Shown here piece by piece: positions 13,201 through 28,200 of a stretch of DNA of 64,000 bases. The stretch's first letter is position 1; each line of letters opens with the position of its first letter. A model generated the notes under the pieces. The model worked only from the letters and a program-made list of their open reading frames with translations. It did no database searches and had not been told where the DNA came from. The translations under genes were made by a program, and so were the position numbers. Source of the stretch: Trichostrongylus colubriformis (taxonomy: Eukaryota; Nematoda; Chromadorea; Rhabditida; Trichostrongylidae); assembly GCA_963978905.1 (NCBI GenBank), contig OZ022261.1, positions 11,781,992 to 11,845,991 on the forward strand. The letters are read 5' to 3'.

Positions 13201-16200
13201 GCCAATGGCAAACCCATCAAGGATCGGTGAGGCGGGTGGGAGGGGGTAGGTCGTCGAGTTGGAGCTGAGGATGGAGTAGACGCATTTTTCATGAAACTTT
13301 GAGGGGGTTCGCGTGGTGTCTGGTGAAGCAATGGCTAGGCACGGTGCACACAGAACTCAGTACGGGTTCGAGTACCATCTGAGGCCAGTCCATAACGGAG
13401 CATCCCTGTGACCCTTTCGGACCCTTTTTTGGAGTGGGGGGAAGGGTACTTGCGAGAAGTTTCCTCGACGCTTGGCTTGACCCTGGCCACTCGTCGTATC
13501 GCTGAACTACGCACATCTCTTGCATCGAACATGTCATTCTATCTTCCGCATACCCAAATCACATTGAGCGTTTAAAGTATAGTATGCCATGGAAGACCGT
13601 GGATCGCTGGAAAAGTGCACTCAACCACCAACAAAGGAGTATAAATCGGATCAAAAACTCAAGTGTCCAGTGATACTCTTGTGCTCAGCCTAGGTTCAGG
13701 CTGGTGTCTAGGAATCCCAAAGAGTGAATCGTATTTTGACCGAAAAGTGGGGGCGGGGGGGGGGGGTATCGTAGATTGGAATCAAATTTTAATCGAGCTC
13801 AAATAAGCTACCTAACACCTATGAGTATCAACGTTCCAAGATCAACCCGTAAGGCGTAACGGATTCCAACGGATTCCGTGATTCTTGTACTTGTTCTTAT
13901 TAAACCCCATTTTCGGATCCAGTTAGGCCAAAACATGAGTGTGAGACAAAACGCTGCCATTTTTCATTGCCATTTTTGAATTACATGAGATACTTGGGGC
14001 TGGATTAATTCTGAACGATGTATTGAAACCCATTGCCCTTATGGAAAAAATGAAGCTGTAGGTCAGCCCATGTTGAGCAGAAAATCTTGCTGTGATTCTT
14101 ATAAAGCTCTCAAGGTTAGGTGAGATAGCTAATGGAAACCCCCACTCCCAGGGAGATTGATATAATATTTAAAGGAATCGTCCACGGAAAATGAGTTTTT
14201 GTGTCACCCATATATTTATGTTGTACTTGCCTAATGTTGGCCTCATGCAAAATTTCACGCGAAAAAATGTGAATCTGGCTGAGATACAGCACCACAAGTG
14301 CGGTCCCAGTAGGCGGGGCCTCCGTGTAAAAGCCTCGTCCCGTCTTCCGCCGCCGTTGGGAACGGAGAGTAGGACTGTTTACGTAACCTTCTGTTCCTAC
14401 AATGCGGCTCCGACCACGGCGGACGCGGTACGAAGTTTTTACACGGAGGCCCCGCCCACTGGGACCGCACTTTGTGGTGCTGTATCTCAGCCAGATTCAC
14501 ATTTTTTCGCGTGAAATTACGCATAAGGCCAACATTAGGCAAATACAACATAAATACATGAGTAACACAAAAACTCATTTTCCGTGGACGATTCCTTTAA
14601 GACAATGCCTACAGTCACTAACCTCTGCCGCTTGTCAACCTTGGCCCTTCATTTGATGATTGTTAGGATTCGAACCCCGATTCCCCGTCACCCTCCAGTC
14701 ATCGGTTCAGGATTGCAACCCCAAATACCTGCTTCGGCGCCCTCGCGAGGAATCAAGTGCGGCTGAACTCTCAGGTTATCTTCAGAATGATGGAGAAATT
14801 GCCTCTTACTGGTAACATTTAGCTTCTTCCGGACAGCATAATTGATGGTTTTGAAACGTCATGGAGTGATGGGTACCTATTTGCGCTCCTTGTTGAAGCT
14901 GTCGGAGGACCGGTTCGTTTGCTAACTATGGTGTAACTCTAGTTCTACGTATCATTGCTGCCCATAGTCAACTTCGGAGTCTTTAAAATCGCCCACTTCT
15001 CGCTCATTTAGATCATAGACGTGGAACAGTTGCGATTCGACACATTTGAGGACTGCGTTGAAAACGTCAATTTGGGTGCGCTCTTCATTTTTTGTTCCCA
15101 TTTCAGTTCTCCATTTTATTCTGCATGGGAAAAAATTATAATATTTTTCAATTGGAAGTTTCTTCGCAAAAATGAGACTTCGAAAGCTTTATAATTGCTA
15201 TGTGTAGCGGGTATCTTCTGCAGGGCTCAAATAAAAAGTATTAATTTATAGCTATCGAAGCTGCGGCGGAAATAGGCGTTGGCTCGCTGGTTGGAGCTGA
15301 AGATATTGCTGATCCACAAGGAGAACACTTGGGTAAGCTTTTGAACTATTTGAAACCATTCCTTTTCCTTCTTCAGCTTGACTCATGTGATTTCGATACC
15401 AATCATGCTAATAATAAGTATTCTAACTTCTGATATAATGATGGTGGGCGTGCCGAGCGCATTGCAAGGTGATGGGCGGAGTCACAGCCGCCATTAAAGA
15501 TACCGGGAGGAGAGCAATTTCGGTTTACGGTATGGGAGAACGGTGATTTGCAGTTGTCGTTATGTACACACGACACCTTGCCAAGACGTCGAAAGTGAAT
15601 TCATTAGATCAATCGAATCACAGCTTTTTTCTCACGCTTTCGCTTATTCTTCATTCAATAGTTTTACTGTTTGTTGCTATGTGTGGTTTCACTTATCACG
15701 AATGGATGAAATACGCTCTACGAGGCAACAAATGACATCTCTACAGCGGACAACTCGGAAAATCAGTGTGTTGATGCGAATGTGATGCGAATACACACCA
15801 CAGCGCCGCGCTTTTGAATCCGAGGTTTTCCACCGATAATCACATCTAACTTCGAGTGTTCGTTACAAAATGATCCTTTCTTTGCATCTTCCAATTTCTT
15901 CGGACCCCTTCCGGTTCCTTTAAATGGGATTGTACAACGTACAAAGCTGCAGCACCCTCAGTGCACCTATTTAGTTGCTTGATCACTTTTTTCCGCATTT
16001 CATTGCTAGAGACTTTTTGGATTTAACATCATTATCAGTTTCTGGACATCTTCAAAATTTCAGGTATCATGGCTTTGGCTGCTGCTCTATGCGCTGTTGG
16101 ACCTCAGCTCACTTTCCCTACTACACAGTGTTTCACCAATCAACAGGTAATTTTCTTTAATCGATTCATAACTATGCTCACTGCTCATGCTTCTTCCATA

Positions 16201-19200
16201 TTGCGATGAGTATAATGTAGTTCAAAAAAGGGAACAAGTCAGTCAGCAGGCTCAAACAGCTTTGTAAATCTCGTTCTTCCTCACCAGAATATCCCCTATT
16301 AATTTCCTCTTTCCGACGATTTCAACGGTCTTCCTATTCAAAATCTCTTCTCTTAAACCGTACTACTGGAGCGGAGATTGTGAAGGGATAGATTGTGCGC
16401 ACTATGTTCATGGTGAGGGGATTGAATCCCTCACTATGAGATGACTCTTCTGAGAGGCTAAAAGCACTGGCTTGTACATGTACACGCCCTACACAGTCAT
16501 TGCATACGCCAAAACGCATTCACCTGCCACCACGATCGGGTATGGCCTTATGTCGAATTTAGGCTCTGCGGTGTCGCACTCCTGGCGCTACCAGCACGAC
16601 TTGCCGCAGTCGGTTGGAATTTCAGGACGCAAGGGGCCAAGCATGGAGGTCCTTTGGAAAGTAGCTGTTTATCTCATCATTATATGGAAACAATAACTTT
16701 TGTACTCTGGCAAGATGAAATAGTAACATAAAAAGTAAAAGAAGCAATAACATTACATGATAACACTCTAATCAAGGAACAATCAATTCGGGCGTAAAGC
16801 TTTGGAGGGAGTGTACGCAAAATACGCAATCGACACGCGAAGAAGTCAGCCGCGCCGCTCGAAAATTCGACATGAGGCTACACGCCCCACGATTCTGAAT
16901 GGTACTAGGATGCGCGGCGAATGAGATTGAGATGGGATTGATTGACGTCAAAAACTTTATCATTCATCCTTCACTAGTCGGATTGACTGCTTACGTGGCG
17001 AGCCGATTCTCGTGCGCATTGAAAGGAATCCCCGCTCGCTGATGGGATCTTTTTTAACTGCTCCAATGATCACCCAGTCACCTGTCAACCCGTCGGCAAA
17101 GCCGGCTCAATCCTACTATCACTTGTTCTTATTAGTAGGGATGCTTCACAGTTGCTGTCTGTATTTGTAGAATCGCGAAACCGACCTTATTCCAACATTT
17201 CCCCACCTCTGAACCGTTTTGAAACTGAATTAGAATATTTTTAGCGAAGTATCAAATTTTTAAGCGCAGCCCCCGTCCACTGTGGGCGGGAGTAGTATGT
17301 GCGCCATCTTGGCTGATATACCACCCATCTCTCCTGAAACGCAGCTTTTATGCAATGCTGGAAACGAACTGCACATTTTCGTTTGAGCCTCTCCTTTATT
17401 AAATGCGCTCTGCCCACCGCACTTAAGCTTCTTAGAATCGTGGAACTGACCTTGTCCCAACCTTTCCTCACGTCTGGTCCTTTCTAAACGCTCCTTTCCA
17501 GGGGTGCAATACGAATGAGCAAATTCCGTCGCGCGGGGAATCTCATTCTCCATAATCTTAGCAATGAAGTCTTTTTAGTTGCAGAGTTGACACCCGCTGC
17601 AAGCTCGTGTCGCGAGGCCAGGCGTAACTCAGGGATCGTCTCTATTCCTCAAATGCTCGCGAAAAGACTGGGTGGAGTGCACGCGCCGCCACACCACGTT
17701 AGCAGATTAGGGTTATAAGGACGGCGTAACCACCTCTTTATCCTTCCCTTTTTCGTTTATTGTTTTCGCATTTTTCGTGACAGCCCTCCGTCATTCCCTA
17801 ATGACTTCAACAGTCAGTTTTCCGTTACTCCAACCCTACTCAGCGCCATTTTAGCTTTGTATGCCCCATATTGGGGATATCAGTTGCTGGAACTTCTATT
17901 TACCTCAGTTCTCCAATTTATTTAGGCCGGGGTGGTGTAGTGACAGATGATGGCTCGTGCAGATCGAGTGTAAGCAAGGACATTCAAACTGGGTCACCGC
18001 GCTCACGCTAAATGCCTTAATGCGTCCCACAGGTGCCTTGCCGCTGTGAATCAGCCGCACGCGAAGAGGCGTGGCCGCCGCCAGCGCCGGCGGCCCGGCT
18101 CAGTTTGAGTGTCTTGGCCTACACCCGTGGGATCGGATCTCTGGCCAAGCAATTTTCCATTCTGATGGAACCGGAGGATTGCACCATGCTGCCTTAGGAG
18201 GTATTCATGGTCCTTAACATGGACGACCCAGTCTGGTCTCTGTATGGCTTACGTAAAGTCTCAGCGGAGTAGAACCCTTGGCACGTTCCCAAAAAGAGTT
18301 GATGAACACCGAAGGCTTTTCATGGTTGTGTGTTGTTTGCAATAAAGAGACTGATTGTTATCGCAAGGTAAATTCAAATGCAGCAGGCTTGGTTACATGG
18401 GGAGACTAATTTGAAGTGAGCATTAAAAAGTGGAAAGGGTCTTGTCACATCGAATTTCTTGTGCCCATGCTGCGGCATCTATCGGAGCAGATGCGCTTTC
18501 GTGTTTTTACAAATCTGCATGAAGTGCTGGAGCAGTAAACTGTGAACAGTGAATTCGTTTCACAAACGCTCCAAGCGGTTGTGGTCATTTCAAACGCACA
18601 TTCCGCATTCGCCGGTAGTGACACGCCCCTAACGTTCTTATACCGTAGACAATCAAGCTCAACTTCTTCTCCTAGCGAGTGCGGCAGGTGCCTCTGATGA
18701 CTGAACGAACTAAGCTGCTTTGCGCTTATATCCCGTAATGTCTTTCAATTCATTAAAGGTGAACCTCGATCTGGCATTCGCTGACGGCGGTGAGGTGCGA
18801 GTTGACGAACTTGGCGTTAGGGGTACGTTTACTTCACTTCAATTTGTTATTTATTACTTATAATTAAAGTCAAATTTGCCTATATGATCTTAACCCTTAG
18901 AATGAACTTTTTCCTTTGGAGTGTATGAGTCCAAAGAACCTGTATTCTTCTCCAGAATCGATTCTCCTTTGACATATGACTTACTGCAAAGTTCTTCTTT
19001 TGAATGTTATCGTCGTCGATCAATTATTTTGGTTTCACATGTTTTGATGAAGGTGGCCGCTTGATTGCTAGATACCGTTTTGATGACTCAGTCGATCAGG
19101 CGATCAGCAGTTGAAAATGCCCACTATACAGCTGCACCGGGCTCATTTTTGTCGGTTTTTCTCAGTTTACTTTTCTTCGTGATTCGATTCGCACTATGCG

Positions 19201-22200
19201 ACTCCGTTATGTCATTCCGTAAACTTCTCAAAACTTATGGGAGCTGGAAAATCGACTTTTTTCTGGGTTTGGAAGTACGATAAATAGTCGTTTTTAGGAT
19301 TTGTAAAGCTCAACGTTTGGTAGCGATTTTTAACCAAATATTAACCCCGTCTTTGACCGTTCTCATGATAATAAGTGAATTTATCTGGGTGTGGGACACG
19401 TTACTTGGGTAATTAAAGGAGTCGTCCGAGGAAATTGTCCTCCTATTACCCATACATTTATGTCGTGTTTGCATATTGAAGGTCCGCGTGCAAAGTTCCA
19501 CGCGCGAGTACGAGAATCCATCTGAAATAGAGCTCCTGAAAGTAACGGCCGACGGGGTGGTGCGAGTGGGTTTGGACGCTAGAGAGCGGAGGAGCAAAGA
19601 GACGACGATCACGTGGTGAGGGATGCGGTGTTACAGGCAAATAAGCATTGGGCGCGAAAATTTGAACTGCGCTCTGCTAAAAAGTTGCTCGACGGTAATT
19701 CGAACGAGTTGCTCTTCTTCCAGTTTTTCGATTTCTGCATTGAGACAAAGAAAATTTCTCAGTTCTTTTCGAGTTTACGTTCATGTACCGCATCTAGTGG
19801 AGTGATTTAGTAGGAATAAAAAATCATAGAATTTCCGTGGACAATTCCTTCACGCCTAACAATTGAAGGTGGAGGTGATGTGTGACAAGCAACCCTGCTC
19901 TCGCGGTCGTGGTTCGGGGATCAATGAGCGCTAGCGGAATTTGAGAGATCGACCCGGTCAAGGAGAATAAAAAGACTGACTTGTACATCGGCTGCGCTCC
20001 ACAAGTTATTGCATGGGCCAAGTCGCATTCGAATGTCTTTATGGCTGTGAATTGAAGCGGAATACGTGGCGCATCCGAAATTTCTCACTGGAGTCCATGG
20101 CATAGTGTAAAAAAATTTTCCGGGCATAGCTTTATTGCTGAATATTGAGTAGCTTGGTCCAAGGGTCTCTTACAAGGCGGGTGCAACAGCTAGGACAACG
20201 TACGGGGGCTCCCTTTTGCTAGCGAGCTTCAGTGCTGCACTAATGTCTCAGAATTAATTGGGTCGCCTTGCAATTTGCAACGAAGACCCATGTCTTTCAC
20301 ACTAAGCATTGTATCGATTGCTCTGAAACGGACCGACAGACAGGACCACATGATAGGGTCCGAATCTTCTGCTGATGTCGACGCACTTTCAAAGAAAATC
20401 TGGTGTTTTCTGTCGTTTTCCTCCACTTAAATTAATTGAAACCATTTTTTATATTGTTTTTTGTATTGGTATTACATGTCAAAAAAACCTTTGCATGGGT
20501 CGAGATTGGAAGAGTCACTGAAGTACCTGTGTGATTGTGTTCAGAATGTGTTGGTCGTGTTCAGCTCTGACCTTTTGAACTGGTTCTGGTGAAAGCGGGC
20601 AGGGTCCAGGCCCGACCCGGTGCAAAGACGTCTTATGAATCACAGTTCCGCAATAAGTATGCGCATTGAAATTGGTGGAAATGATTCACGTCTACTTTTT
20701 GTAGACGCGCAGGGTGGCTTTGCATCCCATGGCTGAACCTTTGTTGAGCTTGGGAACCGTTTAGGATAGATCATTTACTGGATGCTATCTCACCAAAATA
20801 CTTGACGCCTTCTCTACAAAAGAATTTCGAGCGACGAGGATACTACAAGTCCACATATCCCCTTTTCCGAGATGTCCTTCAGCCTGATGGCTCATGAGTT
20901 TGAATACCTTCTGTCTGAAGCAACTTTTGGCCATGCTTTTGCACGTGTATCTGTGAGAGCATTTTTTTTTGAAAAGCGGGGGGGGGGGGGGGACACAGAG
21001 AAAATGGCGAGTCTCTGAGAGGTTTCAAGGCGAAGTTTGTGTCCAAGAGTGCGCCTTGAAGTTTTTATCGCGGCCCCTTGGCTACATTTCGGTTGTATGG
21101 TTTCCGACGACCGAGTAGCTGTGGAGGGAGGGGCAGTACTCACTATTGGCTGACTTCGACGCCCTCGTATCTGTGGGACTCCCTTCAAGAACAGAGAGCG
21201 TGAAAGCATGTCCTCGATAAGGATCTGTGGTAAAGCGAGGGCTGTACTTTTCGGATTTGGCTGTTTTATTCTGTCCTTCCTCTCTGTTGTACTACTTAGC
21301 GTCTCTGCCTTCATTATACGAAATAAAAATTTCCGTAATTGTTATCTTAAACCATGGTAATTTAGTCGGTAATGAATGGTCCGTGATGACTGGTATGTGT
21401 TTTGTGTGATAGCAGTATGGGACAGCATGGCGCGGTTGCAGTACCACTCGGTTCTCATTGACTCAGCAGCGTCGGCGACACCACCTGGACGTGGCTTCTT
21501 TTGTAAGACGTGCTGAAATAAAATCCTCGTTCAGTAACGATCAGGATCGCTATTTCTACCGTCCACCACGTCTACATACATTGCTATATTTCAAAATCCC
21601 ATTCAAGCGAAAAGTGTGTTAAAACATGTGGGACTCCAAAAGAAAGGATGAGCAGTAGGTCAGCCGCCCACCGCATAGGGAAGGAGAAAGAGAAAATTGG
21701 GAAGACATGTTCTCTGAAAGCAAACATTTCAGTTCAGAAGAGGTGATGCTTGGCGAAACTCGCAATGAAAAAACTGCGACTCGCAGTGCACCACAGTGCA
21801 GACGGCGAGGGCAGCGAAGCCACCCAGCCATGAACGTTGCCCTGCCCTCCACAGCTACTTGACAGGTTGTGGATGGGGAAAAGGAAAATAGGGGCGCTCA
21901 ACAGTAAGGGCAGAGGAAACCAAAAAAACGGTGAAAAACACGAGAAACAGGAACCCTACAACCGCCCTTTCACTCATTCCCCTCTGCGTCATTGGGCGGG
22001 AATAGACTGCAGACGGGCGAGAGGCTAAAACAGCTGGCCGCGAGCGTTGTCCTTGCCTCGTGGGCAACTCGCCAAAATGATGAACTGCAGAGCGACACAC
22101 CGTGCCGTAGATCGTGACAAGACCCCATGCCGACTTTTTCGATGCGAGTTTCGCCACACATCACCTCTTCTGAATTGGAATGTTTGTTTTCATAGAACAT

Positions 22201-25200
22201 GTCTTCCTGGTTCTCATTTCTCCTCATCCCAGGCGGTCCTTCAGAGAAATGAAGGATATGACAAATTTTGGATGACCTGTGACGGAACTAGTTTTGAAAA
22301 ACACGCTTAGGATATTTCTCGCACCCTCGTTTGGTTGTGTTTTGCTCGTACGGTTTCCATCCAGCGATTAGCTGTGGAGGGCAGGGCAACGCTCATGATT
22401 AGCTGGCTTCGCTGCCCTCACCGTCTGCATTACCTCGTTCAGTGATGCGTAGGTCGCGAATTCACGTCCTCGAGAGGGCTCCGATAGAGACAGAGTCCCA
22501 TTTCGAGTTTTTGGTCTTTTTATTTTGTTCTTTCTCTACTCCTTCACTACTTCACATATTCTCTGTCACATTCCACCATCCTCTGAGATTACCCGATGCC
22601 TTTTGTGTTCTACTCCTTTCTACGTGCTTGTGCACGAGCCATTTGCTCCTACCACACTCTCTTTGAAATCTGACTGTTCTCCAACATTGAAATCTGACTG
22701 TTCTCCAACGTTAGATATCGGTCTTGCCAAAGTTCAAGTATGTTTAGTTTGCATCACCCAAATAGTGCACAACAAAGTGTTGGCAAGCAAGCGCAGTGTA
22801 CAGTGTCGCATTGAAATCAGTATTTTGGAACACTTCTTGGACAGTATCCCTTCGAAACGTAGTTTAGAGCAGTTTTTAACTTGTATTATAACAATGTTGA
22901 GAACATACCTCACAAAAATCACCCCTTCGTAACCGTTACGATTGACTGCTGTCCTTTCGATAGAAGTCAGAATAGTTGAACAAAACAATGGAATGCACCA
23001 TTTATCATCGGCAAAGTGGTAACTATGAGTTGGTGGCAGAAAGACTTGACTTCTAGCGTTCATCACCGCTAAATGTGATTCACACGACTACCATAACAAT
23101 CGCTGTTCATCGAAAGTGACTGTGTTGTTGTTCGGCAACGATGAGGCAATTATTACCTTACAGATTACGGTCCTTGCTTCTATTGATTGGAAAGTGTAGT
23201 CACTGGAGATGCTCTTCCTTCGTGTAGTAGTGAATAGGAAACGAAATGGCGGTCGTTCAAATTCTACTCATAAATCTGTTTCTAAAGCGTCCGTCCCAAC
23301 TTATTGTTCATTCCAGCCCTTGAAAACAACGATGGCGTTGATCGAAGCGCGCTGGAGTATTAGTAATGGCAGTATCCTTACCATATATGAAGCGCTTCGT
23401 CTATCTATACGTCTGTCCCTCCGTCCCTCTGTCCCTCCGTTCCTCCGTCTCAGCGTCGTCTGTCACAAAATTAGGCATCATATGAAAACCGACCTGTGTA
23501 GATGGGGACAGGTGTGGGATGGGTAGGGCATGGGACAAGAAGAAAAGAGCAAACATGAACCAAGTGGAACCCCACCCACGGTGGGCAGAGCGTGCACTGG
23601 CGTGTTTTGTTTTCTGACCGAAAATTGTTGAATGGGTTCGAATGTGCCTAAAACAATCGGAGAAGATGGATTTGAGTCAGGAATGAGTTTTTAAAAGCCA
23701 AGAAAGATGCCTGGGCTCAATGGGCGGAACATTTGCGGTAATGGGCGGAGCTTTAGCATTACATGAAAGACGACCTGTGAAGATGGGGCAGGTGTGGGAT
23801 GGGTGGGGCATGGAACAAGAGAAAGCAAACGTGGACCCAGTCGAGCCCCACCCGCGGTAGGCGGAGCGTGCACTGGAGTTTTCCGTTAGATTGAAAATTG
23901 TTAATTGGGATGGAATGTGCCCCGAACGTGGTGAGAAGATGGATTTAGGTCAGGAATGAGTTTCTGTAAGTCATGAAAGAGGCGTCGGCACAGTGGGCAG
24001 GGCGCACCTTGAGTAGACGGTCCTTAAAAGACTCAACTTGGTCATAACGCAGCCTTGAGACCAGGAAGAAATCGGTAGAAATAACCTATGTCCAAGCTAT
24101 CTTGAGCCCATCCAATATAAGCGGGGAACCGCGATCAGCGTGTTACCTTGTGTGAGTAGAGTCTATAGAAAAAATAATGCTAGTCGACCTACTGACGCCC
24201 CATGGTATTACGAGCACAGCACTGTGGGCCGGCCAGCTGGTTTACGATAAGAGCTGAAGTCGAGTCCTTTGCTGCATGCCACTACCTGAGTTTAGGTTTT
24301 GCAGAATCGAATAAGTGGCTGCTCGAGATTCTAGGTCGGAAGTCGAAAACTGGAACCGCGTGCGAGTCGCACGAATCTCTTTTCGTTTCACGGGGCTTAT
24401 TCCTCATTTTGATTCAGTTTCTTATTTATACGCCTGTTTACGTCGCTGCTACATTTTCGGAAGTGATGTGAGATATCTGCTTGCAGCAGTGGAGGGGCGT
24501 GGCCTGCGCGGTGGGCGGGATCAATGGTGCCAAGGCAGGCATTGTAGGCCCTTGTATAACTTTGGCTTTTCAAATCCGTTAAGCCCACGTTCATCAACGC
24601 CTCTGAATGGAGCCCAGGTGATATACAAATCATCGAGGGGTTTGTTTCGAAACTCAATCTCTGAAAGAGAGAGAATAAACGGAAGATTGCCCAAGGCGGA
24701 AGAATTGGGATATGCATAAAGTGGCAGTTATGACTGCTTTTCCGAAGCGTACATGATCCACATCCGGCATGACTCGTAAAGGAATTTGATCAGATCTGAT
24801 CATTAAGTCTCATGTGTCGTTCGACTTGGAAATAAACCTACCTAGTTTCGGCAGAGCCAGAACTGCTACCGTTATGAGCGGAGTACTGGAGTAGAGTAAT
24901 AACCACTGACACCCTGTATGTGAAGAGTGAGTAACATTCATAGAAAAATGAGATCTGAGAGGACTGGCGAAGCCGGACCCCTGAAAAGGAGGAGCGCCCT
25001 ACGGCAGCTTAGCGATCTGACTGGTACGCATACGATAATATTAGCACGAGATGCTCAGTGATGTGGTTTAAAATATAATTTTGTTGAATTCACACTTATC
25101 CGCACATCCATTGATGCCACATTAGTCACAGAAATCAGAGAATATACCCCTTTGTAAGGCCCGCCATCCGCTTCCGGCCCTCTACTCCATGATATGATAG

Positions 25201-28200
25201 CTAACTAAGCTGGCAATGACTTGCTAGAAAGCTTGGAACAGTTTTGATTCACTCAGCTACCCACCCTGTGGTCGGTCTAGTCCAGACGGTACTGTTCCTC
25301 CGACAACTAAACATACCTGCATACCATTTCACGGTGCCGAGACCCAGTGCTACGTCAGCACCCCCCCCCCAGAATGACGACGGGAGTACAATACGGGTGT
25401 TTATATAAGTAGGAGAACGATAACATAGGCTTACAGTGATACTCCAACATGCATCAGTTTCTTCCTACTTAGAGCGATTGCTTTGCTTCATCTTTTCCTG
25501 ATCACAATCACTCACTTGCGGACGGACAGACATAGCGACAAACCGACCGAAAACCCACAGACAAACCCCCTTTTCATTTGATTTCTTTACAGTGCAAGAT
25601 GTTATTTTCCTAAATGTTAAATTACTACATAGTGCTTCTGAATATAGAAGAACGCAGATCAAAGAAGTATCAAAGCGAACTAAAAGACCAGCAGACCATC
25701 CACGAATGCGCCGTGCATTCGAACTCCAGTCTGATTTTTTTTAGCCGCTAAGCTTACAGATGGCGGATAAGGCGACTTGCTTTATTGGACCAGTGTCCTT
25801 ATATCTCACTTTCATTCTCCTTTCGATGCACTTCAATTCTGATGAGCCTTTCAAGCTCTCTCTTGCGGTTATAACTGAAGCACAGTATACCTGAATAGAT
25901 CCCTGTGAACGAGAGCATTTCTGATGTCATGGTTTATTACCTGAACACTAAAGGACGTAAGGGGAGAATGAAGCAGTTTTGGATAAGTTCGCAATATTAC
26001 AGGAGTTACCGAACAGAAAAAGCAGACAGTCGTGGATAGTGAGGAGACACGTCATGTCCAGGTGTCGAGAAAAATAGCCGCTTCATTACGACCTCCACCT
26101 TTTACGGGGACCAAATACAACCCTTCCCCCTTTTTTACCTCTATAACACAAGTAACTGTTGTCAAATTGTAGTATAGTTACAACGTGTTCTACTGATAAA
26201 TATTCTTAACTGAAGCGAAAAAGGTATCTATTCTGCACGGATTCACTGTAAATACACTTGCTTCTCACACGCTATTAGGAGTTTAGATTCTAGTGCTTAT
26301 CAGGGACCTCTGCAGGTACGACCCCATGTCGAGGAATAGTCGGCTTCCGTTGTATCATGTCAGGACAATCGCTTGGTCGCCGCACCAATGGGCGTGTTCA
26401 CGACTGCGCTTCTCGTAGATATGAGTTCCCCCTTCCCTTCCTTAAAAGAGGGCAGAAACAGTACCTATGATGCAGGGGATCTGGCTCAGGCCTCCGTCGA
26501 AGGATCCTCGGGGCGTATTTGAGCTTGAAGGCTACAAGTCGTATTCAGAATTGAAAAGGAATCGTATTTTTAAAATTTTCCTTGGCAAGTGATCGACACC
26601 CACGCACTCCTGTGAAGATCCTACGACTGTTGAGGAAATTTCGGGCGTCAATCGATAATCACTTTTTGTGCTGAGTAGCACTGGTATGGTTATCGATTGA
26701 TGACCTCACCTTTTTAGGGAAACGACTCGAGTATAAACACAGACAGCCCTGCGGCGGTAGTTTCTGAGGCGTCGACCCGAAAGGAAGTCGTTAGAGAGGA
26801 GAAAAGGAAAGGGAGACGTTTTTCTCATGAAATTTCCTAGGGTGCCGCTAGGGACCCCTTTCTTGAGGGGTGGTCGTATCTTCGATATTTTCTTCGATGC
26901 CAGGCTAGACCGTGCAGGGGATCTACTGTTACACACAATTTCGGATGAAGTACACCGTCTACAATACCCGGCAACAGTTTGCCACGCGTTACTCCGCCAG
27001 CATTAAGCGCGGCATTTTGAAAGATACTTTTGATACATTCCCATCCATTCCACGTTTCCATTCTGAGCACGGGAGCACATTCGTGACGCATTCTATCGCA
27101 CTGATTCTTTAGGCTTACTGTAGTTTTACTTATCACAAAAATTCCTTGATAATCTGTCCTTTCTCTTAGCAGCGTTTTGCCTAGTGAGCTCAAGATCGTC
27201 AAAAATTCAAACAAACAGCTTCATACAGACTAATCATTAGTCTAAGTGACACAAATGCATATGCACATATACTTTTTTGCATCCGAAAGGAATCATTCAA
27301 TTTCGAAGTCAAGAAAATCAATAATGACGAGAAAAACAGATGCAGTAATAAAATGCAGTCATTGAAATGTTATTCTTCTGTCGCATTAGAACAACGCACA
27401 TTCGAGACAGACTCGAATCAATACCTTTTATCATCAAACATCTTGCAAAATTTCTATTCACTTCAAACAGTGCACTACTGATACATCATCAATCATTTCA
27501 GTAATTGGTCCTTCGGGCCAACCCATTTCGGTAGATTCGGTGAAGCTCCGCAAAAGTCGTACTTCATCTGGAGCTGTGCTATCGATAATACCAAAGCTTC
27601 CCGGATTTCATCAGGTTTGTAATGATTAGAACTTTTGAAAGATGTTTCTTTTTTTTCTAACTGAATTACTTCTAAATGTATAGATTGCTTTGCGGGTTGG
27701 CCAAACACTTGACCGCGTTTTATACGTACATTTTGCGATCGGTTTGCAGTCCGCTTGCAGTTCGGCTCAAGAATAGACGCATATCGATCCGCGATTTTAC
27801 GATTCTGCGGCTCGCAGAATCGCATGTGTTGTCACGCACGCTCTCACCTGAGTGTGTTATTTTCTCGATATCTTTAACTCTGGGATCGTGAGTGGCAACA
27901 GAGCAGTTCTCTTGAGGAAAATAGCTTGCTAAAGTGGGAGTGCGCAGAAGGACACTTACGACTCTGCGTTGTAGAATCGCAAGGCATAACCACAGCCTAA
28001 TCAAGTCCTATGGGGGATGTGACTTACCGTCTAGTCACTCTGTGAGTGGCTTTAGCGCCTCAGAGGAAGCTTACACGGAAAAGCGGGTATCTCAATTACC
28101 TATATATTCATGTTGCATTTGCATAATGAGAGTCGTATGAGTGAGAATCTGGTTAGGAAACATCTCCTCAAAGTGACGGCCAGGGGGCGGTGCCTCCTAG

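Larger units (their letters stand above)
12295..14822. other. fln-2 intron 6, repeat-rich
   Basis: 2.5 kb made largely of repeats: an F-family element (12512-12985), a pair of inverted tRNA-like heads (13088-13412), a poly-G tract near 13749-13767 and a complete A-family palindrome (14169-14600). Confidence 0.8.
16147..18758. other. fln-2 intron 10
   Basis: 2.6 kb. It contains an H-family foldback (16538-16888) and a tRNA-like SINE candidate (17927-18360). The rest (about 16950-17900) shows short open frames without motifs. Confidence 0.7.
18823..27501. other. fln-2 intron 11 (8.7 kb)
   Basis: Separates two halves of Ig repeat 1. Contents: a B-family element (19413-19852), D-family sequences (about 20900-21330 and 21620-22600), a 24-base tandem duplication (22663-22710), a 281-base tandem duplication (23475-24005), homopolymer tracts at 20978-20992 and 25362-25372, and several kb (about 24100-27450) without recognised features. 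Confidence 0.8.
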
